22,729 nucleotides of DNA from Bacillota bacterium. GTDB lineage: Bacteria > Bacillota > Sulfobacillia > JAJZYS01 > JAJYTV01. Location: NCBI GenBank assembly GCA_021786135.1, contig JAJYNV010000013.1, positions 1 through 22,729 of the forward strand. Direction: 5' to 3'. The position numbers and the translations under genes were made by a program. The notes below the pieces were generated by a model. That model was not told the origin of the DNA and did no database searches. It worked only from the letters and a program-made list of their open reading frames with translations. Shown here one piece after another: positions 15,712-22,729 of this stretch; the stretch's first letter is position 1; each line of letters opens with the position of its first letter.

Positions 15712-17276
15712 GTCGCGCGCCCTCCCCTGGCCGCCTTGTCCTCCAGCGCCGCCTCATACTCGGCGAGAAGCTCGTACTCCTCCGCCTCGCGCAGCGTCTT
15801 GCGCTGTTGACTCTCCCAGTCGCGCGGCAGGGCGCGCCAGGGCGGAAGACCGGCCCGGCGGCGGTAGATGTAGTAGAGGATGAGCATCGCGATGACCCAG
15901 GCGGGGCCGGCGATGCGTCCGATCGCGTGCGTCAGGATCACCTCGAAGAGGATCGTGCCGACGCCGAGGAAGCCGATCACGGCGAGGATCGGGAACGCCA
16001 CCTGCGGCCCCCCGTCATCCTTCGCCTTCAGCGCGATGTTGATGGGCATCCGGTAGGGGCGCGGCGTGTAGGGATCCTTGAAGCGCAGGACGATCAGCGA
16101 GATGAAGACGAGCAGGTAGCCAAACGTCGCACCGAAGGCGTACATGTTCGCAAGTGTGTTCATGGCGCCTTCGCCGGTCAGGAAGGCAAGGATCGCCTGC
16201 ACGACCGCGACGCCGGAGAAGACGATGATCGTCCGGTGGGGCGTGTGATAGCGCGGATGCACGGCGCTGAACCACTCCGGCAGCAGGTGGAAGGTGCTCA
16301 TCGAGTAGGTGAGGCGCGACGCGCTCATGACACCGGAGTTCGACGAGATGAGCACGATCACGCCGCCGATGAGTGCCGTCATGGGAGCGGCGATGGCGCC
16401 GATGATCGGGATCCTCTGCGCCACGATGGCGATCGGATCGCCAGGGTGCGCACCGAGGACCTGCCATGGCAGAAGGCCCATGCCCAGGACGGAGAAGGCG
16501 AGGGCGAAGATGAGGACGTTGAGCACGAGGGAGATGGACGTCCGGGGCACGATCGTGGCGGGGCGCCTGGTCTCCTGGGAAACCTGCGAGATCGACTCGA
16601 GGCCGACGAACGAGATGATGGCCAGGGACGAGCCGTACATGAAATTGTGCATGTCCGGGAACTGCAGCCGCATCTGCAGCAGCATGAGATTCGGATCCCA
16701 GGCGAAGACGAAGCCGAAGACGACGATCACGACCTGGCCGAGGATGGCGACAACGCCCAGAACCTCGTTGATGCGCGAGGAGATGCGGATGCCGACATAG
16801 TTGATAGCGATCAGGAAGGCGATAATGACGAGCGTCTCGGTCATCCACAGAACGTTGACGCCGACGAAGGGCCCGATCGATACGACGAAGGCGTGGATGT
16901 TCACGCCGAGCGCAGGCAGGAAGAAGTTGAAATAGCCGGACGAGGATACCGCGAAGAGCGAAATGTCGATCGTGTAGTCAAGCAGGAGGGCGGCGCCGCA
17001 GACAAAGCCCCAGACGTCGCCAAGTCCGCGCAGGGTGAAATACTGGCCGCCACCCGCCACGGGATAGCTCGACGCGAGCTCCGTATAGGCGAGCCCGACC
17101 AGAAGGTAGACGATGCCTGCTACAGCAAACGCGACGGGCGTCGCGCCCATCGCGGCGCCGGCGACCAGGCCGAGAGCCGTGTAGATGTCGGCTCCGACGT
17201 CGGCGTACCCCCACATGAACGAACCCCAGACGGTGACATCCCGCCGCAGCGCGCCGGCTTCTTCGGGCTGAGCCAC
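15708..17276 (-). CDS. APC-superfamily amino-acid/polyamine permease
   Basis: 522 aa with about 12 transmembrane segments, then a cytoplasmic acidic, likely helical tail (about residues 485-522, rich in E, A, K). Family marks are GLAYTELASSYPVAGGGQYF (helices 2-3), ISFVGLESISQVSQETRRP (helix 6 and the following loop, the APC 'GxE..' region), and SSNSGVMSASRLTYSMS. The substrate is unknown. The frame extends upstream to 17405 without protein character; the GTG at 17276-17274 has GGAGGG 5-6 nt upstream and precedes FVAQPEEAG. Its stop overlaps the next gene by 4 nt. Linkage to a Usp gene recalls APC transporters that carry a fused C-terminal Usp domain; here the parts are separate. Confidence 0.88.
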   Translation of the reverse strand: MAQPEEAGALRRDVTVWGSFMWGYADVGADIYTALGLVAGAAMGATPVAFAVAGIVYLLVGLAYTELASSYPVAGGGQYFTLRGLGDVWGFVCGAALLLDYTIDISLFAVSSSGYFNFFLPALGVNIHAFVVSIGPFVGVNVLWMTETLVIIAFLIAINYVGIRISSRINEVLGVVAILGQVVIVVFGFVFAWDPNLMLLQMRLQFPDMHNFMYGSSLAIISFVGLESISQVSQETRRPATIVPRTSISLVLNVLIFALAFSVLGMGLLPWQVLGAHPGDPIAIVAQRIPIIGAIAAPMTALIGGVIVLISSNSGVMSASRLTYSMSTFHLLPEWFSAVHPRYHTPHRTIIVFSGVAVVQAILAFLTGEGAMNTLANMYAFGATFGYLLVFISLIVLRFKDPYTPRPYRMPINIALKAKDDGGPQVAFPILAVIGFLGVGTILFEVILTHAIGRIAGPAWVIAMLILYYIYRRRAGLPPWRALPRDWESQQRKTLREAEEYELLAEYEAALEDKAARGGRAT

Positions 17277-17314
17277 GAACTCCCTCCCCCAGCAACCCGG
17301 AAAGGACGTCCAAT

Positions 17315-17349
17315 ACACTACACTGCATCCCTCAAGGCCGCAAGCGGCC
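17315..17349 (-). promoter_or_regulatory. Candidate promoter of the permease operon with palindrome over the -35
   Basis: On the minus strand TTGCGG (17343-17338), a 17-nt spacer and TAGTGT (17320-17315) resemble a housekeeping promoter (3 of 6 matches in each box). The -35 lies inside the palindrome GGCCGC-AA-GCGGCC (17336-17349), which could be an operator. The box matches are modest. Confidence 0.35.
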
Positions 17350-17417
17350 AATTCCGCATCCTTCAAGCCGACGGCGTGTGAATGACGTCCAACCGGGGCG
17401 ACCATGGCGCTACGGGA

Positions 17418-17445
17418 TGCACATTGGGCCGGTAAGCGCTATCCT
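17418..17445 (+). promoter_or_regulatory. Candidate promoter of the AsnB-CofE fusion gene
   Basis: TGCACA (17418-17423), a 16-nt spacer and TATCCT (17440-17445) match 4 of 6 consensus bases in each box. A small CCTGC/GCAGG hairpin (17454-17469) lies in the predicted leader just before the ribosome site. Confidence 0.3.
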
Positions 17446-17493
17446 GGATGGGACCTGCCTTCTTGCAGGATGCATTAGGAGGGATTCTTCGCC

Positions 17494-20100
17494 GTGTGCG
17501 GCATCGCCGGCTTCTTCGGACCTCCGGATCACGCGCTGCTCGAGCGTATGACTGCGGCGATCCGGCATCGCGGCCCGGACGACCACGGCATCAGCGAGAG
17601 TCCCAGCATGAGCATAGGCATGCGCAGACTGAGCATCATCGATGTCGCGGGCGGGCATCAGCCCATGGAGACCGAGGATGGGCAGATCCGCATCGTGTAC
17701 AACGGCGAAATCTACAACTTCCGCGAAGTGCGCGCGGAGCTCCTGGCCATGGGTCGGCGCTTCCATACGGAGAGCGACACGGAAGTCCTGCTCCAGGCGT
17801 ATGCCGCGTGGGACACCGACTGCTTCCGGCGCCTCAACGGCATGTGGGCTGTGGCCATCGCCGACCAGCGTCAGAACCGGCTCGTGCTCTGCCGCGACCA
17901 TTTCGGCATCAAGCCGCTCTACTACGCGCAATCTGGCGATCGCGTCCTGTTCGGATCGGAGATCAAGTCGCTCTGGCAAGACCCCGACCTGCCGCGGGCA
18001 GTGAACGACCGCATGGTCTACGAGTACCTTGCGCAGGGCCTGCACGACCACAGCCAGGAGACGTTCTTCCAGGGCGTGCGGCACGTGCCCGCCGCGAGCT
18101 ACCTCGTAATCGAGGGCGAACGGATCGGCGAGCCGGTGCGTTACTGGCAGCCGCAGCTGCGCCGGGACGGCGGCATGACGCCCGAAGCGTTCCACGATCT
18201 CTTCAAGACCTCGGTCGCGCGGCGGCTCATCAGCGACGTGCCTGTGGGCGCGGCGCTTTCTGGCGGCCTCGACTCTACGACGATCGTCGCCCTGATGACC
18301 GACCTTCTGCGCGAGCACCTGCCGGACGCCGCATCGCTGCGCGGCCACGTGAAGACCTTCTCCGCCGTCTTCGACGGCGATCCCATCGACGAGCGGGCCT
18401 ACATCGAGACGGCGATCGAGAGGACAGGCGCCGACACCACGTACACGAGTCCGAACTCGAAGCAGTTCGTCGACGAGATGGAAGACATGGTGTGGCATCT
18501 TGACGAACCCGTCGTCAGCACGGGCCCTTACGCCCAGTGGTGCGTGATGCGCATCGCCAAGGATCAGGTCAAGGTTGTTCTGGACGGTCAGGGCGGCGAC
18601 GAGCTTCTTGCAGGCTACGTGCCCTACCAGATGGTCTACCTCCGCCAGCTGTGGCGTGAGCGCAAGATCGCCACGTTCCTGCGTGAGGCCGCTCTGGCCC
18701 GGGACGTGATCTGGCCGGTCGTGCGACGCACGCTGCGCGAACGGCGCCGGGCGATCCCTGCCCGCTCCCTGCTGCACGAGGATTTCCTGCGAGCCCACCA
18801 GCCAGCCCCGGACACCCGGCCCGACGACGACCTCAAGGAGCGGCTGCGGCAGGACCTCACCACCTACAGCTTGCCTGCTCTCCTGCGCTACGAGGACCGC
18901 AACTCGATGGCCCACTCGATCGAGTCGCGCGTGCCCTACCTCGACCAGGAACTCGTGGAGGCAATCCTCGGGCTGCCCGAATCAGAGATCATCCGCGACG
19001 GCTGGAGCCGCATCATCCTGCGCCAGTCTATGCAGAGCCTGCTGCCGGACAAGATCCGCCTACGGCGCTGGAAAGTGGGCTTCACGACACCCGAGTCGCG
19101 CTGGCTCTTCGCGCGCCGGGCCGTGTTCGAAAGCCTGTTCCGCTCGCCGCTCTTCCAAAGCCGGCCATACTGGCAGGGCGAGCGCGTCGCCCGGGCCTTT
19201 CGCGACGCCGCACAGGGCCGCTCACCGTCGAGCCTCCTATTCTGGCGGGTGATCAACATGGAGCTTTGGCTTCGCGTCTTCTTCGAGGGCGGCGGCCGCT
19301 CCACCACCGCAGGCACACACTTCACGGAGGTCGGGGACCGGCAGTTCGCGGCCACGGGCGGCGATGACGCCAGGGCGGCGCTCGCTCGGTACACGCCGAA
19401 CTGGGGCCGCCACCTCTTCGCGCAGGCGGATGGACGCGCCTTCCTGCGCGCCCCGGTCAAGACCCCGCTCGTCAAAAAGGGCGACGACCTCCTGGCGATC
19501 GTGCAGGAGGCGATATCGGGCGATCTCAAGCCGGGCGATGTCATCGCCGTGAGCGAGAAGATCGTCGCGATCAGCCAGGGCCGCTCCTACCCCGTCGCCG
19601 AGATCCGCCCGCGCCCCCTCGCGCGGCTGCTCACCCGCTTCGTCCGCAAGACGCCGCACGGCATCGGGCTGGGCATACCGGAAACGATGGAACTCGCGGT
19701 GCGGGAGGTCGGGGCCGCACGCATCCTGTTTGCAGCGGCGGCCGCGGCTGTCGCACGCGTCTTCGGCCGCAAGGGCGTCTTCTACGACATCCTCGGCCCG
19801 CAGGCATCGGCTATCGACGGTCCGACGCGCGGCACGATCCCCCCCTACAACACGCATGCCAAGCTGGCGCCCCTGAACCCTCAGGGCGTCGCGCGAGAAC
19901 TCGCCCAAGCGCTTGGTGAAGGAATCGGCGTCGCCATCATCGACGCGAACGACATCTCGGTGAACGTCCTCGGCGCAACGGAGGATGTAGACCAGGAACT
20001 CGTCCGCCAGCTGCTCTACGACAATCCGCTTGGCCAGGGGCACGAGCAGACGCCCATCGCCCTTCTGCGGAGGCTCGATCCGGCAGCGCGCACGGCCTGA
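17494..20100 (+). CDS. Fusion of glutamine-dependent asparagine synthetase with a CofE-like gamma-glutamyl ligase domain
   Basis: 868 aa in one uninterrupted frame. Residues 2-210 are a class-II glutaminase: MCGIAGFFG with nucleophile Cys2, RRLSIIDVAGGHQPME, YNGEIYNFREV, SDTEVLLQAYAAW. Residues about 230-600 are the AsnB synthetase, with ATP pyrophosphatase loop SGGLDST (256-262), DGQGGDELLAGYVPYQ and MAHSIESRVPYLDQELVE. This is a whole AsnB. After a linker, residues about 650-868 resemble the F420-0:gamma-glutamyl ligase family: VKTPLVKKGDDLLAIV (655 on), LKPGDVIAVSEKIVAISQGR, PPYNTHAKLAPLNPQGVA, GVAIIDANDISVNVLG, DNPLGQGHEQTPI. That domain is the uncharacterised bacterial branch. The GTG start has AGGAGG 11 nt upstream. 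No other F420 genes are in the window, so its product may not be F420. It is divergent from the permease operon. Confidence 0.88.
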   Translation: MCGIAGFFGPPDHALLERMTAAIRHRGPDDHGISESPSMSIGMRRLSIIDVAGGHQPMETEDGQIRIVYNGEIYNFREVRAELLAMGRRFHTESDTEVLLQAYAAWDTDCFRRLNGMWAVAIADQRQNRLVLCRDHFGIKPLYYAQSGDRVLFGSEIKSLWQDPDLPRAVNDRMVYEYLAQGLHDHSQETFFQGVRHVPAASYLVIEGERIGEPVRYWQPQLRRDGGMTPEAFHDLFKTSVARRLISDVPVGAALSGGLDSTTIVALMTDLLREHLPDAASLRGHVKTFSAVFDGDPIDERAYIETAIERTGADTTYTSPNSKQFVDEMEDMVWHLDEPVVSTGPYAQWCVMRIAKDQVKVVLDGQGGDELLAGYVPYQMVYLRQLWRERKIATFLREAALARDVIWPVVRRTLRERRRAIPARSLLHEDFLRAHQPAPDTRPDDDLKERLRQDLTTYSLPALLRYEDRNSMAHSIESRVPYLDQELVEAILGLPESEIIRDGWSRIILRQSMQSLLPDKIRLRRWKVGFTTPESRWLFARRAVFESLFRSPLFQSRPYWQGERVARAFRDAAQGRSPSSLLFWRVINMELWLRVFFEGGGRSTTAGTHFTEVGDRQFAATGGDDARAALARYTPNWGRHLFAQADGRAFLRAPVKTPLVKKGDDLLAIVQEAISGDLKPGDVIAVSEKIVAISQGRSYPVAEIRPRPLARLLTRFVRKTPHGIGLGIPETMELAVREVGAARILFAAAAAAVARVFGRKGVFYDILGPQASAIDGPTRGTIPPYNTHAKLAPLNPQGVARELAQALGEGIGVAIIDANDISVNVLGATEDVDQELVRQLLYDNPLGQGHEQTPIALLRRLDPAARTA

Positions 20101-20170
20101 CGCACGAGCATCGCCTCTATGCCATGAACCATGTCTGATCGCCAATCACGCGCTTCGTAGCCAATCCCCC

Positions 20171-20199
20171 GACCTGTCCACTAAACCGGGGTCACTCCA
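20171..20199. mobile_element. Possible relic of an insertion-sequence terminal repeat
   Basis: The minus-strand reading TGGAGTGACCCCGGTTTAGT followed by GGACAGGTC resembles terminal inverted repeats of the type 'TGxxxTGxCCCCxxTTTAGTGGACA' found on some bacterial insertion sequences. It lies in the 151-nt gap between two convergent genes. No transposase and no second copy is seen in the window. This rests on my memory of such ends only. Confidence 0.3.
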
Positions 20200-20251
20200 G
20201 AGTCCATTATGGGCTTGGGAAGGTCAGGTTACGGTTTCGACAACCCGGAAC

Positions 20252-22237
20252 TCAGCGTCCCTCAGGGCAGAGGTAGAGCTGGTACCAGCGCACGATCTCC
20301 TCCAGGCGGTGTACCCTGTGCCACGGCTTGCCGCTGCGGTTCATGCCGTGGAACTCGTCGGGGTAGCGCACAAAGCGCACAGGTGCCTTGCCCAGCCACT
20401 TCACGGCCGAGTAGAGCATCATGCCCTGCTCGATCGGGCAACGCAGGTCGCCCTCCTGGTTCTCGATCAGGAGCGGGGTGACGATATGGTCGACATAGGT
20501 GATCGGACTCTGCTGGCGATACCAGCTGTCATCCCGCCACGGCGGTACGCCGCCTGCGCGATCCACCCAGCTCCAGCCGCCGTCGCCGCTACCCACCATC
20601 GCGCGCCAGTCCACCACCGAGCGTCCGCTGACGGCGGCTCTGAAGCGATCGGTGTGACCGATGATCCAGTTCGTCATGTAGCCGCCGTAGGAGCCTCCGC
20701 CTACTCCGAGGCAGTCCGGGTCGATGAAGGGATAGCGGGCGATGGCGGCGTCGAGTCCGAGATAGATGTCCTTGAGATCGAGATTGCCCCACTCCCGCTG
20801 GATGGCCTGACAGAATTGGAAGCCGTAGCCCTGGCTGCCGCGCGGGTTCGTGTAGACGACCCCGAAGCCCTGTGCCGCGAGCAGCTGGAACTCGAAGAAG
20901 TACGTGTGCGCATACATGCTCATCGGTCCGCCGTGGATCATCAGGACCGTCGGCGCCTTGCCGGACCCGGGCGGCGTGAGCGGCGGCACGACCCAGGTGT
21001 CGACCTTGTGCCCGTCCGCGTCCTCCGCCTGGAAGAACTCGGTCTCGGCGAGCTCGAATTCCGCGAAGAAGTCCCGGTTCAGGTCTGTGAGGCGCGTGAG
21101 GCGTCCCTGGTCCAGCAGGTAGACATTGCCCGGGTCCCCGAGGCTCGAGATGAGCAGCGCGATGCGCCCGCCCTCACGCGCGACACTATAGCCGTAGACC
21201 ACATGGCGTCCCTCGGTCAAAGGCTCCACACGTCCGTCGAGGTGGAAGAGTCCAAGCTGACACGTGCCCTCGTCGCTGTAGATGCCATAGACCGCCTCGT
21301 CACCCTCCGCCCAGCTGAGACCCGTGAAGCCGGTGGCCGGCACGTCGGTGATCGCAGCGTTGCCGAGCGTCCGGTCGAAGTCCGGTGCTGGGGAGTGTCT
21401 TGGGCCTCCGTCGAGATTCGCGACGAGTAGCCTCGCATTGTCGTAGCCCATCTCCTTGGGATCGCTCACGGCGATCGCAAGGCGGTCCTTGCCTGCGGCG
21501 AATCCCTCCGTGCCTGGAGGGGCGATCTCCGTCACCTCGCCTCCCTCGACCGCGATGCGGTAGAGGAGGAGGTCGAAGAGCTCCCGGTCATAGTCCTCGC
21601 CGCGGCGTGAGAGGAAGTAGATGGACCTGCCGTCGGCCGCGAAGCCCACGTCATGCACACGATAGGGGGGCGCAGTGAGCGCGACCGGCTCCGCGTCCTG
21701 CCGCGCCTCGATCGTGCAAAGGCATGGCGGGTCCTTGAAGTAGCCTTCGCCGTCCAGCTTGTGCGCAAGTTCCTCGATCACCTTGACGTCGGCCGTGAAG
21801 CGACTCTGCGGATCCTTCTCCTCCGGGCGGGGCTCGGCCTTGATGCCCTCAGGGCCGAGCGGCGTCGTAAAGGCGATAACGTCCCCGTCGGGCGACCAGC
21901 AGAATTCGGATACGCCGCCGGCCACCGAGGTCAGCTGCCACGCCTCGCCGCCGGCCATCGGCAGGATCCAGATCTGCGGCTCCTGCCGGCCCTTGCGCAG
22001 GAAGGCCAGTCGCGAGCCGTCCGGAGAGAAGTGCGGCTGACGGTCACGTTCTCCCGACGTGAGGTCCCGAGGCTCCTGGCCCGGCCTCAGTCCCCGGATG
22101 CGGCTGCGGGTCTCGTTGCTCTCCTCGTCCTGGCGGACCTCTTCGAAGACGACAAGCTCCCCGTCCGGAGCGATCTCCACGTTGGAGCCAAGGCGGATGC
22201 GCAAGATGTCCCGGGCGGTCACAGGCCCCTTTGGCAC
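20252..22237 (-). CDS. S9-family (prolyl oligopeptidase/acylaminoacyl-peptidase type) serine peptidase
   Basis: 661 aa. The N-terminal part (about residues 1-390) has repeated beta-propeller blades of the WD40-like/TolB kind (FSPDGSRLAFLRKG, CWSPDGDVIAFTTP, FAADGRSIYFLSRRG). The C-terminal alpha/beta-hydrolase has the triad Ser516 (GGGSYGGYMTNW), Asp597 (NQEGDLRCP) and His630 (DEFHGMNR), with oxyanion region MIHGGPMSMY. Such enzymes cleave short peptides in the cytosol; no signal peptide is seen. The frame is open to 22690, but the upstream part is not protein-like. GTG 22237-22235 has GGGAGG (minus strand, 22252-22247) 9 nt upstream; the later GTG, five codons on, has no good site. It is convergent with the AsnB fusion. 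Confidence 0.93.
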   Translation of the reverse strand: MPKGPVTARDILRIRLGSNVEIAPDGELVVFEEVRQDEESNETRSRIRGLRPGQEPRDLTSGERDRQPHFSPDGSRLAFLRKGRQEPQIWILPMAGGEAWQLTSVAGGVSEFCWSPDGDVIAFTTPLGPEGIKAEPRPEEKDPQSRFTADVKVIEELAHKLDGEGYFKDPPCLCTIEARQDAEPVALTAPPYRVHDVGFAADGRSIYFLSRRGEDYDRELFDLLLYRIAVEGGEVTEIAPPGTEGFAAGKDRLAIAVSDPKEMGYDNARLLVANLDGGPRHSPAPDFDRTLGNAAITDVPATGFTGLSWAEGDEAVYGIYSDEGTCQLGLFHLDGRVEPLTEGRHVVYGYSVAREGGRIALLISSLGDPGNVYLLDQGRLTRLTDLNRDFFAEFELAETEFFQAEDADGHKVDTWVVPPLTPPGSGKAPTVLMIHGGPMSMYAHTYFFEFQLLAAQGFGVVYTNPRGSQGYGFQFCQAIQREWGNLDLKDIYLGLDAAIARYPFIDPDCLGVGGGSYGGYMTNWIIGHTDRFRAAVSGRSVVDWRAMVGSGDGGWSWVDRAGGVPPWRDDSWYRQQSPITYVDHIVTPLLIENQEGDLRCPIEQGMMLYSAVKWLGKAPVRFVRYPDEFHGMNRSGKPWHRVHRLEEIVRWYQLYLCPEGR

Positions 22238-22360
22238 GCAAAAACGCCTCCCTGCGTTGGAACAGCTGCGCCTTCGTCCTGGCCGGGCGCGGTTCCTGCC
22301 AGGGAGACTCGATGCACGGATCCGAAAGTCCCTGTTCAGGCGATGTGTAGGGCTAGAACC

Positions 22361-22389
22361 TTGAGTCTTGAAACGATCTGGCGTATTTT
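22361..22389 (+). promoter_or_regulatory. Promoter of the GNAT gene (leaderless)
   Basis: TTGAGT (22361-22366), a spacer of exactly 17 nt, and TATTTT (22384-22389) form a good housekeeping-type promoter. Transcription should start about 22395-22397, only 5-7 nt before the ATG at 22402, leaving no room for a normal ribosome site. Confidence 0.5.
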
Positions 22390-22401
22390 TGGCTCCGGGG
22401 G

Positions 22402-22729
22402 ATGGACATAAATACAGCGCTGGTTCGTCGCGGTCTACTGCAGGATGCCCGTGGCATTGCCGAAGTCCTAGTTGACACATGGCGAACAACGTACCGAGGC
22501 ATCGTTCCGCAACCGTACTTGGATTCTTTATCATATGACTCGCGTGAGCAGCGATGGCGCGGCATCTTGGCGAATGAGGGCACTCTTTCTTCGGGAGAGC
22601 AAAAGTTCGTCCATGTCGCCGAGTCTGATGGACGTATCGTGGGCTTTGTTGTTGGCGGCGCCATACGTAGTGGAGGCAAGACTTCGTCATTCGACAGCGA
22701 ATTGTACGCGATCTATGTTCTCGCCGGTC
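22402..22729 (+). CDS. GNAT-family N-acetyltransferase (5' part, cut by window end)
   Basis: The first 109 codons are visible, and the gene runs off the end. The protein starts MDINTALVRRGLLQDARGIA, a usual GNAT N-terminus (basic beta-strand, then helix 1), continues VDTWRTTYRGIVPQPYLDSL, typical of the RimI/YitH-like group, then HVAESDGRIVGFVVGG (beta 2-4) and ELYAIYVLAG, the beta-4 strand before the acetyl-CoA loop. The acetyl-CoA loop itself (R/Q-x2-G-x-G/A) is beyond the window. The base composition is clearly lower in GC than its neighbours (about 52-57% in two 60-nt stretches that I counted), and it uses rarer codons such as ATA, TTA and CTA. This suggests acquisition from elsewhere. 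Confidence 0.8.
   Translation, partial: MDINTALVRRGLLQDARGIAEVLVDTWRTTYRGIVPQPYLDSLSYDSREQRWRGILANEGTLSSGEQKFVHVAESDGRIVGFVVGGAIRSGGKTSSFDSELYAIYVLAG

Noticed and set aside
15807..17381. 524-codon open frame antisense to the APC permease
   Set aside because: Extremely rich in D, E, R and H, as expected of the reverse of a hydrophobic membrane protein gene; a shadow.
17410..18915. 501-codon open frame antisense to the AsnB fusion
   Set aside because: High GC keeps antisense frames open; the protein has no recognisable motif and lies wholly over a well-supported gene.
20030..21430. 466-codon plus-strand frame over the S9 peptidase
   Set aside because: Antisense to a gene with a complete catalytic triad; no recognisable protein features.
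22238..22690. N-terminal extension of the S9 peptidase
   Set aside because: The extension covers the promoter and start of the GNAT gene and has no family similarity; GTG 22237 has the ribosome site.
1..22729. CRISPR array, tRNA or rRNA
   Set aside because: No regularly spaced direct repeats, no tRNA-like cloverleaf and no conserved rRNA segments were seen on reading; the search was by eye.

Overview
The window is roughly two-thirds G+C with densely packed genes. Most genes have strong GGAGG-type Shine-Dalgarno sites and often start at GTG or TTG. AddA/AddB recombination proteins, a VanW-domain protein, an M32 carboxypeptidase and a BCAT-type aminotransferase appear together with these sites. 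That combination suggests a high-GC Bacillota (Firmicute) of the Symbiobacterium/Thermaerobacter/Limnochorda kind. This is an inference; no rRNA, tRNA or other decisive marker is present. I saw no CRISPR array, tRNA, rRNA, complete insertion sequence or prophage.

Left part (1-4600). A plus-strand cluster holds the last codons of a threonine/serine dehydratase-like enzyme, an EamA/DMT exporter and a CBS-ACT regulator-like protein. It ends at a 13-bp hairpin. A minus-strand M32 carboxypeptidase faces it. A 56-codon zinc-ribbon gene diverges from the carboxypeptidase. A second perfect hairpin separates that small gene from the convergent P1-family peptidase.

Centre-left (3554-10880, minus strand). 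addB and addA overlap and are followed closely by the P1-family peptidase, as an apparent three-gene operon. AddAB is the helicase-nuclease that processes double-strand breaks in Bacillota. The AddB here lacks a recognisable N-terminal P-loop.

Centre (10881-17276). ilvE diverges from addB across a region with nested inverted repeats. It ends at a 22-bp perfect hairpin shared with the convergent upp. Upstream of upp on the minus strand lie a YjeH-like amino-acid permease (probably with a CTG start), a secreted VanW-domain protein, a membrane-anchored universal stress protein, a 56-aa two-helix membrane protein and a second APC permease. The last three are packed with a 4-nt overlap and a 1-nt gap and look like one functional unit.

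Right part (17277-22729). Divergent from the APC permease is the most unusual gene of the window. It is a single 868-aa ORF joining a complete class-II glutamine-dependent asparagine synthetase to a CofE-like (F420-0:gamma-glutamyl ligase family) domain. A convergent S9 prolyl-oligopeptidase-type enzyme follows, with a possible relic of an insertion-sequence end between them. The window closes with the 5' part of a GNAT acetyltransferase gene. That gene has lower GC and appears to be transcribed as a leaderless mRNA.

Theme: amino-acid metabolism (dehydratase, exporters, permeases, IlvE, three peptidases, AsnB) alongside DNA repair and uracil salvage.
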